Positions 47,943-61,200 of a stretch of DNA of 64,000 bases are shown in pieces. Position numbers and translations under genes: made by a program. Source of the DNA: Ananas comosus (Eukaryota > Streptophyta > Magnoliopsida > Poales > Bromeliaceae). Position 1 is the stretch's first letter. Every line of letters begins with the position of its first letter. The notes under the pieces are model-generated. The model had not been told where the DNA came from. It did no database searches and saw nothing but the letters and a program-made list of their open reading frames with translations. The stretch spans positions 10,495,401 through 10,559,400 of the forward strand of contig NC_033638.1 in the NCBI RefSeq assembly GCF_001540865.1. Direction: 5' to 3'.

Positions 47943-48305
47943 CGGGGTTAAAGAGCTTGGAATATATGTGCGGAGATAACTATGCCCCGAATTGGGAATA
48001 ACTTTATCCTCATTCCTTTTTATTGTTATAGTTTTCATGCCTATTCCGAGTTTCCCCACCATGCAGTAATTATTTTTTTTTTTTTAGAGAAAAGTAACAC
48101 GTCATAATTGCTATACCGTGAAGCACACTTTTGAATTAAAAAAAAAAACTATATTTACACCATACATAAAGAGTGTATATCTTATATTTTTTAAATCCAA
48201 AAAATTATAAAATTCTAAATAAAAATTAGCATTAACAAATTTAGTATAATAAATAAAATAATACATACTATAATTTTTTTTTTTTTGAGAGATAGGTAGC
48301 ACACT
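47943..48305 (+). repeat. Direct repeat flanking the filled gap, right copy
   Basis: Nearly identical to 22617-22988, with differences mainly in homopolymer lengths and a few substitutions. Its right end runs into the SINE at 48288-48424. Confidence 0.85.
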
Positions 48306-48424
48306 ACCGGCTTCGTTTATTTAATTTAGAAATAAACTTAGCTAGAAATGTGAATCAACTAGAATTCGAACTTTGATCTCGGATACCAATCACCAATTCT
48401 TTGCCACTTACTTTAGGGACGATC
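48288..48424 (-). mobile_element. SINE (Au-like), minus strand
   Basis: Printed as the complement of a SINE: GAGAGATAGGTAGCACAC, TTTAGAAATAAACTTAGC, GAATTCGAACTTTGATCTC (box-B complement), CGGATACCAATCACC, then TTTGCCACTT. It is the normal-orientation reference for the backwards copy at 24301-24452. Confidence 0.8.
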
Positions 48425-50639
48425 GATTATTATAAAAATATTAAGATATAAAGTTATACACTAATATATAATGTGGATAACATTGCTCTTAATTACATTG
48501 GGAGAGGTCTCCTCCATGAGTTTGTTTTATCCTTTTATATTTTTTTTTTTCACGTTTTAATTTTAATAATGTTTTATTTTGTGGTGGTGGTGATGGGTGT
48601 CGGCGGAGAGCGATGGATGGAGCGAGCACACAAATCTCGCGTAGTATATTATTATTATTATTTTTTTTTTTATTATGTAATGAGTCACTGTCAACAGTGA
48701 GTAGGAGTAGGACACGCATGGGAGGGGCCCACGTTTCGTGGTCCTCCACCCTACTGTGCCCGGCTAGTTAGGTATTGAATGCAGTAGCTACACTTCTTAA
48801 TTTTTATTGAAAAAATTTTAAATATCATTCTTATAATAATTTTCTATTTTTTTAAAATTTTAATATTCTGTAATTTTTTTTTATTTTCTCCATTAATTTT
48901 TTTTGTCTATTTTTATTTACAGACTTCTTCGTTTTGTAAACAATAATTAATCACATTAATATTTACGGCCACTACTGCACTATTGTTCTAATTCTAATAC
49001 TCATATTTAGGCGTCCGTCAACTGTTTCTCATAACAATAATCAACAATAAATAACAACAAAGTAATATACTGAAAAACATTTAACTGCATATATTTTCTC
49101 TTGTGTTGTCTTGCATCTTTATTTATTTATTTACTTTTTTGTAAAATTGATTTTCGTCGCGCTGCAAACATCATCATTTGTATTTAAATTGGGGCATTCT
49201 CTGGTCGTCTGAGTACAGGGATTTTCATGCGTACAATTTTCAAATCGCAGTTTGTTAGAAAGATGTGTGTGTGTGTTTTTGTGGTTTTTGTGTTTTTTTT
49301 TTTTTTTTAATTCGTCTATGTAGATGAGCCATTCCATTCATTTAAAATTTATAAAAAGGACCTCTCAAAACATGGTATAGCATGAAAAGCTGAGTTCAAC
49401 CAAACTCGAGGATTTGAAGTAGCACAGACATGTGCCGATATGTTATTTTTCTGCATCTTGCTATTTCTACTACTTTTCTAAAGCGTGTTTAAAAAGCAGA
49501 TTAATCTGAGCACGGTTTCTACATATCAAGCACATGAATCATAAGGCCATGTGTTATTTCAAGGCGGCGGAGGCATGGCATAAATAAGGCCATTAATGCA
49601 ACCTAACCATTCTGAAGGCCAACGCGCTTAAGTTGTTTTCAACCAACAACTGCTCAAAAAAAATGATGCATGGGGTTGTACCAACAAGCAAGCAAGAAAG
49701 AAAGGAAAAAAAAAAAAAAGAGAATAAAAGAGCTCGACTAAGTTGGTCTAAGTTGTACTCTCCCAAACTAGTAGTAGAGTCTTCGTTCGGGTTTGGTTTT
49801 CTACCTCAACTGCCAGGTTTTGACCAGACATCAAAAATGACCACATCCAAGGGAAAACATGTGTTAAATTATAATACCTTGCCTTGCCACCTAACTTTTT
49901 AACTAATGGACTGGAGGTCTGTATTGTCTTTGTATCTGCGGTGTTCATCGTTGTCTAATATTTATCTTTCCTGAGAATCAAGGATTCAAGATCTGAGAAC
50001 TTTTATCCTGTAAGTCTCCCTAGCAAGGATTCCCAGCCCAAACCCACCGTCCAAATCCCCTAGTTTTTACAAACGAGAATGAATCACTATACAATAGCCT
50101 TCTTGACATCTTTTCTTCGCACGAAAAGCAACAGTTTCCATATGTATATATACTTCATTAATTGCCAAAACACTCTATTGTATACATCAACACACCCGAA
50201 CATAAAAGCAGAAGCATAAACTAGGGCAAACAGGTGTGCTCGACCCATTCTCGGATAGGAAAGAGCCAATGGCAACTTTTACATGTTTGGCTGTTTGTTG
50301 CTGTTCTAGCTGTAGCATTTCCGTGGGTCCGTGTAGCAGAGCTAGCTTTATCCCTAAGTCGACCGACAAAGTGTTCTGTGTACTGCCATCCTAAAGGTAC
50401 AGAAGATAGCCACACCACTAGCAAGAAGTGAACTTACGAACGATAAAACAAGCCTTTTGATAAATTTGCTACCATTGTTCTTTCCGTGTATAAACATAAC
50501 AACAGTTCTATGTTGTAAACAGAGGTGGGCCTTGCGTGGCTAACTACTCCTCAGGAAGCCTTTTCGGTCCCATTTAGACATTGGAACAAGCAATTTAGTG
50601 ACAACCATTTCAACTATACTATGCTTAATATTTAACAGT
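48425..50639. other. Intergenic DNA, no gene recognised
   Basis: AT-rich, with poly-T and poly-A runs (about 49297-49309, 49709-49720). Open frames near 49633-49948 and 50187-50431 overlap on both strands and show no family motif. Confidence 0.5.
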
Positions 50640-50880
50640 CCGGCTGAAATACTATCGATAGCACAAAACATTTAGTGCTATCAAATTTTCTATCATTAGA
50701 TTTACCTCTTTTATCATTTTCATCCGTTCGATTATACTATTCAACCAACCATTCACTCAACCCTAGGAGGGCCGCATCATTCTAACCGCATATCTTTTAA
50801 TCTAAGGGTAGAAAATTTAATAGCACCAAGTCATTAGTGCAATTAATAGTATTCCAGCCTAATTCAGTATTTAATTCCTC
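50640..50880. mobile_element. MITE, copy 2 of the 14910 family
   Basis: The ends are GTCCGGCTGAAATACTATCG and ATTAATAGTATTCCAGCCTA. The interior shares TATACTATTCAAC, CATTCACTCAACCCTA and CTAACCGCATATCTTTTAA with the copy at 14910-15140. Confidence 0.7.
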
Positions 50881-51266
50881 ATAAGAACAACATTTACTAA
50901 AATCTTTCTATTACATAATGTGCAATTGAATAAAGCGTGAACCTTAAAACGGCATCCAGGGTAGGTAATTACCACTGCTACATGTTTAGATTCGAACTTG
51001 CATAAGAAATTCAACTAAAAATGCAGGTGATCATAATGGCGTAAAGACTAAATAAAAGTACAAGAAACAAGCAGAACGGACAAAAATCTTGTATTTCTAC
51101 TAGCTAGGCTAGGAATAAAATGATATATAAATACACCAAACTGATTACCCTCTACACAACCTCCTCAATCTAAATAATAAGAGTGGCGGGAAAACACAGA
51201 CCATGCAATATAAAAGGAAAAAGCCTGAAAGAGTTGAGATTGGGAGCTCACTACCTGAAGAGCTCC
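50881..51266 (-). other. 3' flank and likely 3' UTR of the ORP gene
   Basis: No coding frame; AT-rich sequence just downstream of the minus-strand stop at 51267. Confidence 0.45.
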
Positions 51267-54200
51267 TCATTCAGCAGGCGAGTTAGTATACTGCCATGGG
51301 TTGAATCCAATTGAAGTGATGCCGATCTCGTCGTTCGAATTAGAGCTATCGATTCTGGCCCTGTGTTCAGTATATTTACCATTGTATTCATAAACCTCCA
51401 AGTCGCCCCAAGGAGTGGGAGTGATTTCACCAGTCAAATTGAACCATCTCGGAGAATACTGGTCCCCCTTAGCCTCACGATTTCTTTTCTCCCCTCTCTG
51501 CTGATCCTCCAGTCTGAAACGACACAATTTCAATGTTAGAAGGTGATAAATCAAAAAGGTCAGGTAAGGCGTTTTTTTTAATTTCAATTGCAGAAAGATT
51601 TCAAATTTCGAACTGCAGGAACTCACCTACTCTTTTCAGTACCCGCTTTGGACAAATCACCTTTTTCAAGAGCGTATCTATCAGGTCGCAACCTAGAGTC
51701 CGATGCCAATAGCTGTTTTGGGGCTGTGTCGAAGCTGTTTATTTTGTGAGCAAAGTATGTGTACTGGAACTTGTCATTCGGTGGAGTAGCTGCTACTCTC
51801 CAGATCTAGAATTAATACAAAATGAGCACATCGTTAATGGTCAATACAAACAGCTCTACCACCAGAATATAATGCCCTTCAAAGAAAAAAAAAAGAAAAA
51901 AAGAAAAAAAGAAAAGAAGATAATCAAGCATCATGTTTACAAAGAGCTTTTGATATATCACGTAGCATACAAAGCAATATTACAAGAAATATAACAAATG
52001 ATACAACCATATTTAAGAAAAAAGACCAAAGTTTTGCACTAGATTCAGCCAGCAGCATTACTAACTCTATGTACTAATATGGCAGAAAAATGACAAACAA
52101 GTTTTGTATGTGTCCAACTGAATAACTAGCAAATTTTAAAGTATTTGTTTCCATCATGAAATAATGTCTAGTAAAAATATATATATATATAGTAGTGATG
52201 ACCAAACTAACAACGAAAAAAAAGGTCAAAACTATCAAGCAATAGAATATATGCAACCAACCTCTTTCAGTTCAGTGCCAGGTAAGGGCTCTCCTTCGAG
52301 ATCACATGGTTGGCAACTCATCAATTCATTCCACTTCCCAGTCATTAGCAACTTTGGTTCCTCTGCAGCACTGTATACATATCCATCAACTTCATATCGG
52401 CCAGCACTGTAGAATCAATGAAATTTTTTTATAAGAGAAAGTATGTAATGCATGATGGACTTAAGACAAGGCAATAGAAAGAGAAGCAAACAAATCTATT
52501 AACATCATGGTTGTTGATTATATTCCTTTTATGCATGCCCACACGAAATACGTACCGTACATACGTACATACACACACACGCATACATATGTATGACTGA
52601 TTCTTGCTTCCAACTAATCTATATGGCTATAATATTACAATGAGTGAAAACCGAAATGATACTAACTTATTTGGTATGTTCAAAGACCTCGGAAAGTTAG
52701 AGCTAAATGAAAATCTGATACCATACCCAAACCAGCCACATGGTTGAAAATATAAAACAACTTTGTCCCCTGTTGTCAAGTTTGTCATAATCATTTCTCC
52801 AGGTGAGTCAACCCATGTGCGTCCAAATATCAGGTTGTTGACCTTTGTAGGAGGCGGCACCAAATCCAAGACAACGCCGTCTCTTTTAAGGGTTACCCGA
52901 GTCCTAGATCATAGGAAAAAAGAGCGTTATAGTCATTACAATTTAGCCATAAATTAGCACGCTATGCAGTTAGAACCATCACTCTCATGCAGTCAACTAT
53001 CAGATCTTAACTAAAAACTGAGATCTGAATAATCTATTAAGCAGCGTGAAGTCGTGAACAACAGTTTCTAAAATAGATTCCTCACCTTCCAACGGGATAG
53101 ACTTCCAACGAGTTTCCTAAGAACTTAGTTTTCAACTTGGAAGTTATATCATAGGTAAAATGCTCATTTTCAGAATGCCCAACACTCATGGGGGGATGAT
53201 GGCTGACCTAAACAGAGTGAGTGAAGAAGAAAACAAGTCAATTATCAACGCAGTAATGCAAGAAAGAACAAGCTGCATAATCACGCAGGATTAAAGAAGT
53301 TATTCGAAAGCAACAGTTCTAAAAATTATAAACAGAATAAAATGTGAACCTGCTCTGAGAGAAATGTGATGCCATCATGATTAACCATCTCGTAAGTCTC
53401 TCCGAGGATAGGGTTGAAGGGCTTCCAAGTTCGTTGATAAGCAAAATAGACCGATATTGCCCACGAAGCTGGAAAGTATTACCAAGACATCTGTCAGTAA
53501 ATCAAAGCACATGGCAATAAATAAAGAAAAAAGAAAAGGAAAAATGAAAGAAACACTTACAAGCATATGCCATTCTCATGTAAGGATCCTCACATTCATC
53601 TGCCTGATCTAATAGGTGACAGTACTCCATTATCTGCAAGAAGAATGAAACTTTATAGCTTAACCACTGTCAGTAGGATAATGTGGTGCTCAAAACAACT
53701 GCAGAAAAATACTAGCTTGATGTAGAGTTTGCAGGTCCTAAAAGAACTTCAACATCAAACATGAAAGAAGTAGAAACTCATTTTGATTGTCTATGACTCA
53801 AATGTTTGATAATATAATACTTGACCGTGATAATGTAATACTGACCAGGCAAAGGGAAAACAGTGTCTTAACAATTTTTTTAAAAAAAGGGGTTCATAAA
53901 ATAGTCTCATATAATAATCAAGAAACAACTATTCACTAATTCAGCGTCTTCAAGAGCCTATGTGGTACATCTAGTTAAATGAAAAAAGAAGGTCAGTAAG
54001 AGTTGTCATACAACAATATCCTAATTATACTTTATAAAGAAAACAAAATATATCCAAAGAAAGAAGCACAAATTAAACTAAAAAATGAGCAGGTTTCGAA
54101 GTTAAACTAAAAGCACTAATGGCCTCATCACCTGCTGTTGTAGCTCTGTGATTTTATACTTCTATACTTGTTCCAACATGATCTAATACGCTATATTAAA

Positions 54201-56441
54201 ACTCAGTAACGGTCATACAATAAATCAAACATAGCCACCAATCCGTACCAATCATAGGTATACATGTAGTAAAGCTTTCAATGAGTTCCACAAATATTGA
54301 GTCAAATGTGAGAAAGACGCCTCCAACAACTAAAAATAATGGGCCACATTGGTGATGTTACTTGGCAGCAAGAAGCAAGGACTGTGGCCATCTTACATCA
54401 AAATCCAACAGAGCTAAGTAGGAACCACAGTGTTGCTTAGTATAAATACTACAAACCTCTGCCATTTTCTGAAGCATTGTCATCGGCTCAAAAATAATAA
54501 CAGGAAGTGTCACCATTGATGTAACATCGGATCCTATATACTTGTGCATCATCTTCCAATAACTATCCCGGTCCTGCAAAGCAACTATATAGTCAAAAAA
54601 GCACAAAAGGTGTGCATAAACACATTTTGATCTGCAAATAAGGAAAAAAAAGATCTAAGAGAAAATGATAAATTACGCATATTTCAATTAGCCGAAAACA
54701 AGAAAGAAGCTACCAACACAGTAAGAGCATGTCTCGTACATGAGAAAACTTCACACAATGGAAAAAAAAAAGGACAGTTTTTCATGAGTGGCTGTCAATC
54801 TAACTCCAGAAATTGGCACCTAATTCTGTGAAAATGTGAAAAAGAATGATAGAGGGGCTTGCTCAACTTGGCGGCTCAGAACCTTAAATTCAGGAAGTAC
54901 AAGTAAATGAATGTTCAAAGGATTGTTGTAAGGATCAGATGATAAGGTTAAGAAGGATATGACCAATAAAGAGATTCTCTTCATACGGTACTTAATGGAA
55001 GATAAGATAAGGCCTTTTTGGGATCAGCAAAAACCACACCTCTTGCTTCCACCTTCCTCTCTGAGCTTCAGCCTCTGCATCCTCTGTACCTCCTTCAGGA
55101 TTGATTACTTCGAGTCCTTCATAACCCAACAACCTAAACAGAAGATAGAGCAATTAGCCTAGTAAGATTTTTGGAGAACTACAAAGGAGTTAGGGGAAAT
55201 CAATGATTGCATAGTTGACAACATGCTTTACAATTTACATATAGACAGCAGTTATTAACAACTGCACATATTTACATCAGTTTTAAAATAAGATACAGAA
55301 GTCAGCTATGTGTTAAACTATCAAGGCCCTTTAATCGACATGAAAACCAAGGGACCTCTAGAAGAAACTAACTGATGCAGCATATGATGAAGTACAAGAC
55401 ATTGAGAGGTGCATAAGCTTATAATGATCCCGTAAACCTTTAGGCCCTACTTGGATGCCGGAATAAGTTGCCCTGCTTGGCTGCTTGGATGCCGGAATAG
55501 GTTATCCAATGATAACTTACTCACTATGAGAAATTTGTTTTGTGATTGGAAATAAGAGTTTGACTTTTGCTCCTTAAAAGGTCTTGACATCCATGTTTTG
55601 GTCTGATAGCACATTTCATCTACGAAGTAATTTATTTTATTCTAGAAAAATAATCTAAAGGCTAAGTATGTTATTATTCTATTCTAGACCATTGATCACA
55701 CTCCTATCTATTAAATACTACAACCTTCTTCAGTAAAATCCAAAAAGATGTCCGTGCATCCAAACAGAGTCTTATAAAGTGCAACTCAGATAAAAACAGC
55801 TCAAATGGAAGAAGCAAAATGAAAATCCAACATAAAATTGTTGGATGTCCCAAATACTGGCTCGATTTCACACAACCTGCTCGATTTCACACAACCTACT
55901 CGTCGCAAGGCTGCTACCCAGAATTAAAATAAGAGATCCGATTTAGAGAAACAGTTAGCGAGTATGAGCATGTGTTTAATCCAGCATAGGGTTCAAAATT
56001 CACTCTATGGGAACATAGACAGCAAGCAAATTAGAGCAATAAAAGGTAAAAGCCATAGATGGTGATAAAAACGGATTAATTAAAATACGATCCCAGTTTA
56101 CAGATGATACGTAGTAGGTATACGAGAGTAAACCAATTAGAGCATAGAAAGAGGACAGTTTCCCCGCAACAACTAAACGGTGACGCATAAAGCAAAAGCT
56201 CATCTAAATTACATCCACATGGATCTGCTAAATTAGGCACATCTTTTCACGAACAAACAATACTAAGATTAAGCGCACCTAATATGTACAATAAAAACGA
56301 GAAAATTAGGTTAGATCCGGGGGTGTATGCGTACCCATTGACCGATTTGTGCACGGCGCTACCCCAATTCCTCATGCCGGAGGCGAGCGAGGAGAAGAAC
56401 CCACCTCCCGACGACTTCTCGCCCGTCGAATCCATCGCCAA
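51267..56441 (-). CDS. Oxysterol-binding protein-related protein, ORP3-like
   Basis: Ten minus-strand exons give an unbroken 459-aa frame: 56441-56335, 55133-55040, 54573-54457, 53633-53561, 53468-53350, 53207-53086, 52903-52727, 52406-52262, 51805-51627, 51513-51267. The short N-terminus has no PH domain ([20 protein letters not shown]). The sterol/lipid-transfer domain runs [55 protein letters not shown], then the family signature SEQVSHHPP (about residues 168-176). It continues [33 protein letters not shown] and ends [26 protein letters not shown]. This is the short plant ORP3 type (about 450 aa), thought to carry sterols or phosphoinositides between ER and Golgi membranes. An upstream in-frame choice between Met1 and Met3 (MAMDS) is open. 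ORP3A, 3B and 3C cannot be separated by eye. Confidence 0.95.
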
Positions 56442-57559
56442 AACCCTAAATCCGAACCACGAAGAGCTCAGAAACCCCTTTCAAAGAGATCGAACTCCGC
56501 GATCGCCCGATCCGCGCTCCGGTTAGGTCAAATCAACCAAAGGAGGAGGGTCAGGATCGGCGTCGGCGTCGGCGTCGGCGGAGGCGGAGAGCTCTGGGGA
56601 TCGGGGGCGTGTTCGGAGCTCGGGGAACGGCGACCTCTTTTGTACGGGGGCGGAGGAGACGGGGGAAGAAGATGGATTGATAGGGGGATGCGGTTAAAGG
56701 ACGAAAATGCCCCTTCTCGTGTAGAATCTGGACCGTTCGTTCAAAGTTATATTATGCCGTCGTAAAGCCGTGATCACGGATCGAAGACTCTCAAACGCTG
56801 CTGCTTCCTAATCCCGTGTTGCTAACTTGCTATTAGCTGTATAACTTTTTTTTTTCCCCCCCTTTTTTAGTTTTATGTCACTTGCACCAGAAATAATCGG
56901 TTATTAATAACAGTATAATTTTAATAGGATGACCTAGATCGCAATTAAGATCTACTTGGCTTTTAACTAAGGTGATTGGTTTCAATATATTTTGAGTTAT
57001 ATTATTATATATTATGTATTGAGTATTTATGAGTCATTCGTGTCGCGTAATTGAGCATAATGAAATTTAATTCGATTTTATGAAGTATGAAACATTAGTA
57101 ATTTAGCTTTATATCCTGAGAGAATCAAGAGAAAATTTTTCCATTTACTTAATTTTGGGTTTTACACCCGTATAGAGGGCATCACCATGTGAGAAATTTA
57201 GACCATCTTATCCCAAAACAAAATATAAGCTAGATCGTAGCTCATATTTTCACTGATGCAGAGACACATGTGAGTATGAAATATAATGAAAGTTGTTATA
57301 TTCTCTTGACAAATGAGATATGATTCGCTGCTTTATCTCGCTGCACATGGATGGCAGGTTGTTTAGTTGCTGGCTACTTGATTTTTTTTTAAAAAATTAT
57401 TATTTATTTATTTCAATATTTATAGAAGATGAAGAAAGCTGGCTCGGCAGGCTGTGGGCTGTCTCGGTAGTCCGTCAAAAATCAAACCGTATCAGGCCAC
57501 TGAATCAGCATGGTTCGACACACATCAATATCCCCGCTGCTGACTAACCGTTCTTAGAG

Positions 57560-57690
57560 TAAGTAGCAAAGGACTTGATGGTTGGTATCCGAGACCCAAA
57601 TTCAAATTCTAATTAATTCACATTTCCAGCTAAGTTTATTTCTAAATAAAATGAACGAAATGGATAGCGTGCTATCAATTTAAAAAAAAA
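57560..57690 (+). mobile_element. SINE (Au-like), diverged copy
   Basis: GTAGCAAAGGACTTGATGG and TTGGTATCCGAGACCCAAAT, then a decayed box B (TTCAAATTC), ATTCACATTTCCAGCTAAG, TTTATTTCTAAATAAAATG, GGATAGCGTGCTATC and a poly-A tail. It shows the most complete 3' half among the plus-strand copies. Confidence 0.75.
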
Positions 57691-57951
57691 AATAAAAAAT
57701 AAAAAAATCCCCGCTGCTGCCGTACACAGCTAACACCCAATCATGGATCATGCTGTGCCAGGCCATAGCACCTGCATCGCTCGCACCGGTACACGAGCCG
57801 CTACAGTACCCAACCCGTGCCAGGTGGAGCTCCTAGCGGTACCGGGCCAGATGGCCCATGGGCCGCTCGATTGCTCCCGCGCCTCTCAGCCCATTTACTT
57901 CGCACGCATGGAGTAGTCTATGTCTCCGCCATATCTTCGACTCTTCCGCCT

Positions 57952-57971
57952 CATCCCTCTCTCTCTCTCTC

Positions 57972-58003
<32 letters not shown>
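57952..58003. repeat. (CT)n microsatellite in the RAB5IF-like promoter
   Basis: Nearly pure CT dinucleotides with one interruption (CA), about 270 bp upstream of the ATG. CT-rich tracts are frequent in plant core promoters and leaders; a regulatory role here is only possible. Confidence 0.85.
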
Positions 58004-58007
<4 letters not shown>

Positions 58008-58271
58008 CAAAGTAGGATACTCTCGCATCGATCCAATCACATCTCCGGATCCAGTCTCCGTTTATTTATTTATTATATATTATTTATCTAGTTATTTATA
58101 TTTTATCTGCCTTTTCCCCGACCGTAGATCGCTCCGAGTTCCTCTCAAGCTTCGTCGTGTACCCCACCCGCCCCCGCCCCCTCGCTTGAAACCCTAGAAT
58201 TTCGTCCCCTCCTCCGCACCATTCGCGCACCTCTTAACCCCTCTCCACCTCCCGATCCTCGCTTTCTACCT

Positions 58272-61200
58272 ATGAAGAAATCGAAATCGGCCAAGTCCCA
58301 GCCGCAGCTGCAGAACGGCCACGCTCTCCCCTCCAAATTCGCCAAGTTGCTCGATCCCGATGCTACGTGGGACAAGGTGAGCGATATTGATCGCTTGTGC
58401 TCGATTTGATGCTATGTTCGTGGGAATCGGATGGTGATTTAGGGGTTTTTGTGCTTGTATTTGGAGATCTTTTGATTGGTGGGTGTGATTTTACTGCGTT
58501 TGTTTGTGTTAGGATCAATTGGGGGACGTACTGCATTGGATCCGGCAAGTGCTAGGTCTCGTTTGTGGATTGGTGTGGGGTGCGGTGCCTCTCGTTGGCG
58601 CAATTTGGATTGTCGTGTAAGTTTTGTAAATGTGTGACCTTACTGTTGATTTACGATTCACTAGCATTTATTTGCCAAGTTGTTTTATTTAATGACCAGT
58701 GTTTAGTATCACATCACTTAACCAATAATATGCATTATTAAACTTTTCATTTATTGGACTGTTGGATACCAAACAGTAGATGAACGAGCTTGTTTTGAAT
58801 TTTGTCTATACACTATTTAACTAGTGGAGGATGAATTTTTGGCCTCAGCATTTTTGGATGATATGTGTTGGAGCAATAGAGGGTGTAAATTTCTCATGTT
58901 ATTTGTATTTAATCGCGACGGTGCATGTTATAATTGCCTGTCCCATGCTACTTAATGCCGATGGTTAGTTAAGTTTGCATCTTTTAGAAAGATCTCACAA
59001 ACTATTTATGGATCTTCCATCTCTTTGTTGTGTTTTTTCAGTGCTTTCAGTTTTTTTTTTTGCTTTTATTTGCATTTTCGGGAACATTGGTATCTTGGAC
59101 ATAAGGCATAGCTGATGAGTAATCCTGTGAGAGTCGGGATAGTGGATTTTCTTGTATTGGTTAGGTTCACACTCTTTTGTTATATCCTAGAAAGACAGTA
59201 TAAATACATTTGTTATCAAAGGAAAATATTGTTCTGATTTTAGAGTAACAAGAAGCTAGCAATCTATATTAGACATTTGTTATAAATTCTTCATTATGTC
59301 ACATCCATCATTATACCCCCTGTTTTGTTTTTGCTCCTGGGTTGATTGTGCCGCAGTTAGGTAGTTGATCAATCGCACTTAAAGTGCCAACTGCTCGAGC
59401 TTTGCAGATTAGAGGAATATTATTGTTATGTTTGTTTGTTTAACAAATTAATGTTTGGAGGTCATTGCTTGACAAGGCTTGCTGTGTTTAATCTTTTTGC
59501 TTTAGCATTGGAATGCCTAGAGAGAAAACATCTTGCATACCTTAAGTTTTGCCAACATGATTTTTTTTTTTTTTTTTTTTTAACCTTAAGTTTTGCTAAC
59601 ATGATTTTTTTTTTCTTTTTTTGTTGAACTTTTAGTGGGTGAGTATCGGCCCCCTTTCCAATTTTTCTGCAAACAGTGGGCTGGAATATAGTATCAAGAT
59701 TGTGCCCTTAGCTTGTATATCTAAGTGTTAGTAGACCAGAATGGAGTGTTGCATAAAAGTGAAGAAACATATTCTTCTGGTAGTTATATTAAAATGACTA
59801 GAATATGGGATTTACCATGTAAATTGAATGATATTCATGCCGACAAACATTTTCATGACCTAAATAACTGCTGATTTCCAGAACATTTCATTGCTTTTGA
59901 TGACTATGGAAAGTCTAATGGCGGAAACTTTAAGCAAAGTCCAATACTTTGTTTCGAGTACAAACTTTACCATTTTGTAATTTTTCTATGTGGTGGCAGC
60001 ACTACCTACGAAGTTATGGTAGATGCCTTGTTGTTTGCGGTCATCATATTGATAAAGAAGGATTGAAACTAAGATGGACTTATTGAAGGACTATTATGGT
60101 TTAGAACATTTTTTTACTAAATTGGTATGCTGTTGCATGAATGTTGAGGTTTGATGAAGAGAGGCACCTTAGATGGTAAAACCGTAAAAGTGATAAATGA
60201 TTCCTGAACAACATTTTTTGGAGCAGGATAATGATTATTAGTCACTTCAGCTGCGGTTGTGCTAATGGGATTACAGAACGAAGTCACATAGGAGAACAAT
60301 AGGGGATGTTATGCTTGCTGTCCTAGGGTCTGTTAGAGTAGACAACTTAACGAAGAACAGTATATTATTTATTTTGATAACTCTCTTGTTTAGCAAGTTT
60401 AGGGCGAGAACTTAATCAGAACTGCAGTGCTTAGTTGACAGTGAGTTGGCTGTAAGAATAACCTACTGACATAATCCTCCGCCCCCCTTTCTGTCTTGAG
60501 TAGTGCCCTTCACTTAGGAACATGGTAAAATATATATATATAAAACCTTTATATTAAAACCTTTCAATTAAAGTCCACTTCAAGGACTTCAAATTTGAAA
60601 CAGAGGTTGAACTTGATCGAAAGTGCATGATAAACACCAGGTTTATACACTGAAAGTGATATTACCCTGTTGTAACTCATATAAGCAATTGCTATGAATA
60701 GTAAGTAATTGGATAGGTATAGGATGCCGAAGTTGCAATCAATACAACTGTGTAAACACTAGGATTATTTGTTGTGATTTCTTACAGTAGACTATTTATT
60801 GCGATTTCTTGTAGTATCAGGTGCTTTTAAGTAGCTAAAAAGTTGGTAAAATTCTAATTGTGGTTAAATAACAGTCGAAAGTCATACCTATTTAGCATAA
60901 TAAAATTTTCAATGCAGTCGAATTTTGCAAGTCCAATTTCATTTCTAATTGTCAGAAAAGAAATTGTCAGACAGGATACATATTATGGGAGTCTGCTAGG
61001 ATTGGCTACGTGGTGAACAAGTATATTGGTGCCTATAGAAGCCTCCTCCCAATGACCTAGATATTATGTGTTACTTCTATATTTGAGCAGAGATTATTCT
61101 TTGTTTTGGTCTTTAGATCAGCTTTAAGACAGGATCATGGATCCCATCTTATGGCCTCTGCTTTATGGTTACATTAATATGCCATCTGGTGACTTCTTTT

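Larger units (their letters stand above)
56442..58271. promoter_or_regulatory. Divergent promoter region of the ORP and RAB5IF-like genes
   Basis: The start codons of the two genes face away from each other about 1.8 kb apart. The ORP side is GC-rich with GTCGGC repeats (56560-56580). The RAB5IF side carries a (CT)n tract (about 57952-58003) and C-rich leader words (AAACCCTAG, 58189-58197). A SINE lies between. Open frames through 56349-56765 and 57817-58375 follow simple repeats and match nothing I know. Confidence 0.55.

Noticed and set aside
51746..51994. Plus-strand open frame within the ORP gene
   Set aside because: Lies over an ORP exon and an A-rich intron; no motif or splice context.
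58145..58375. Minus-strand open frame over the RAB5IF-like first exon
   Set aside because: Shadow of the leader and first exon; the plus-strand splice structure and family motifs are decisive.
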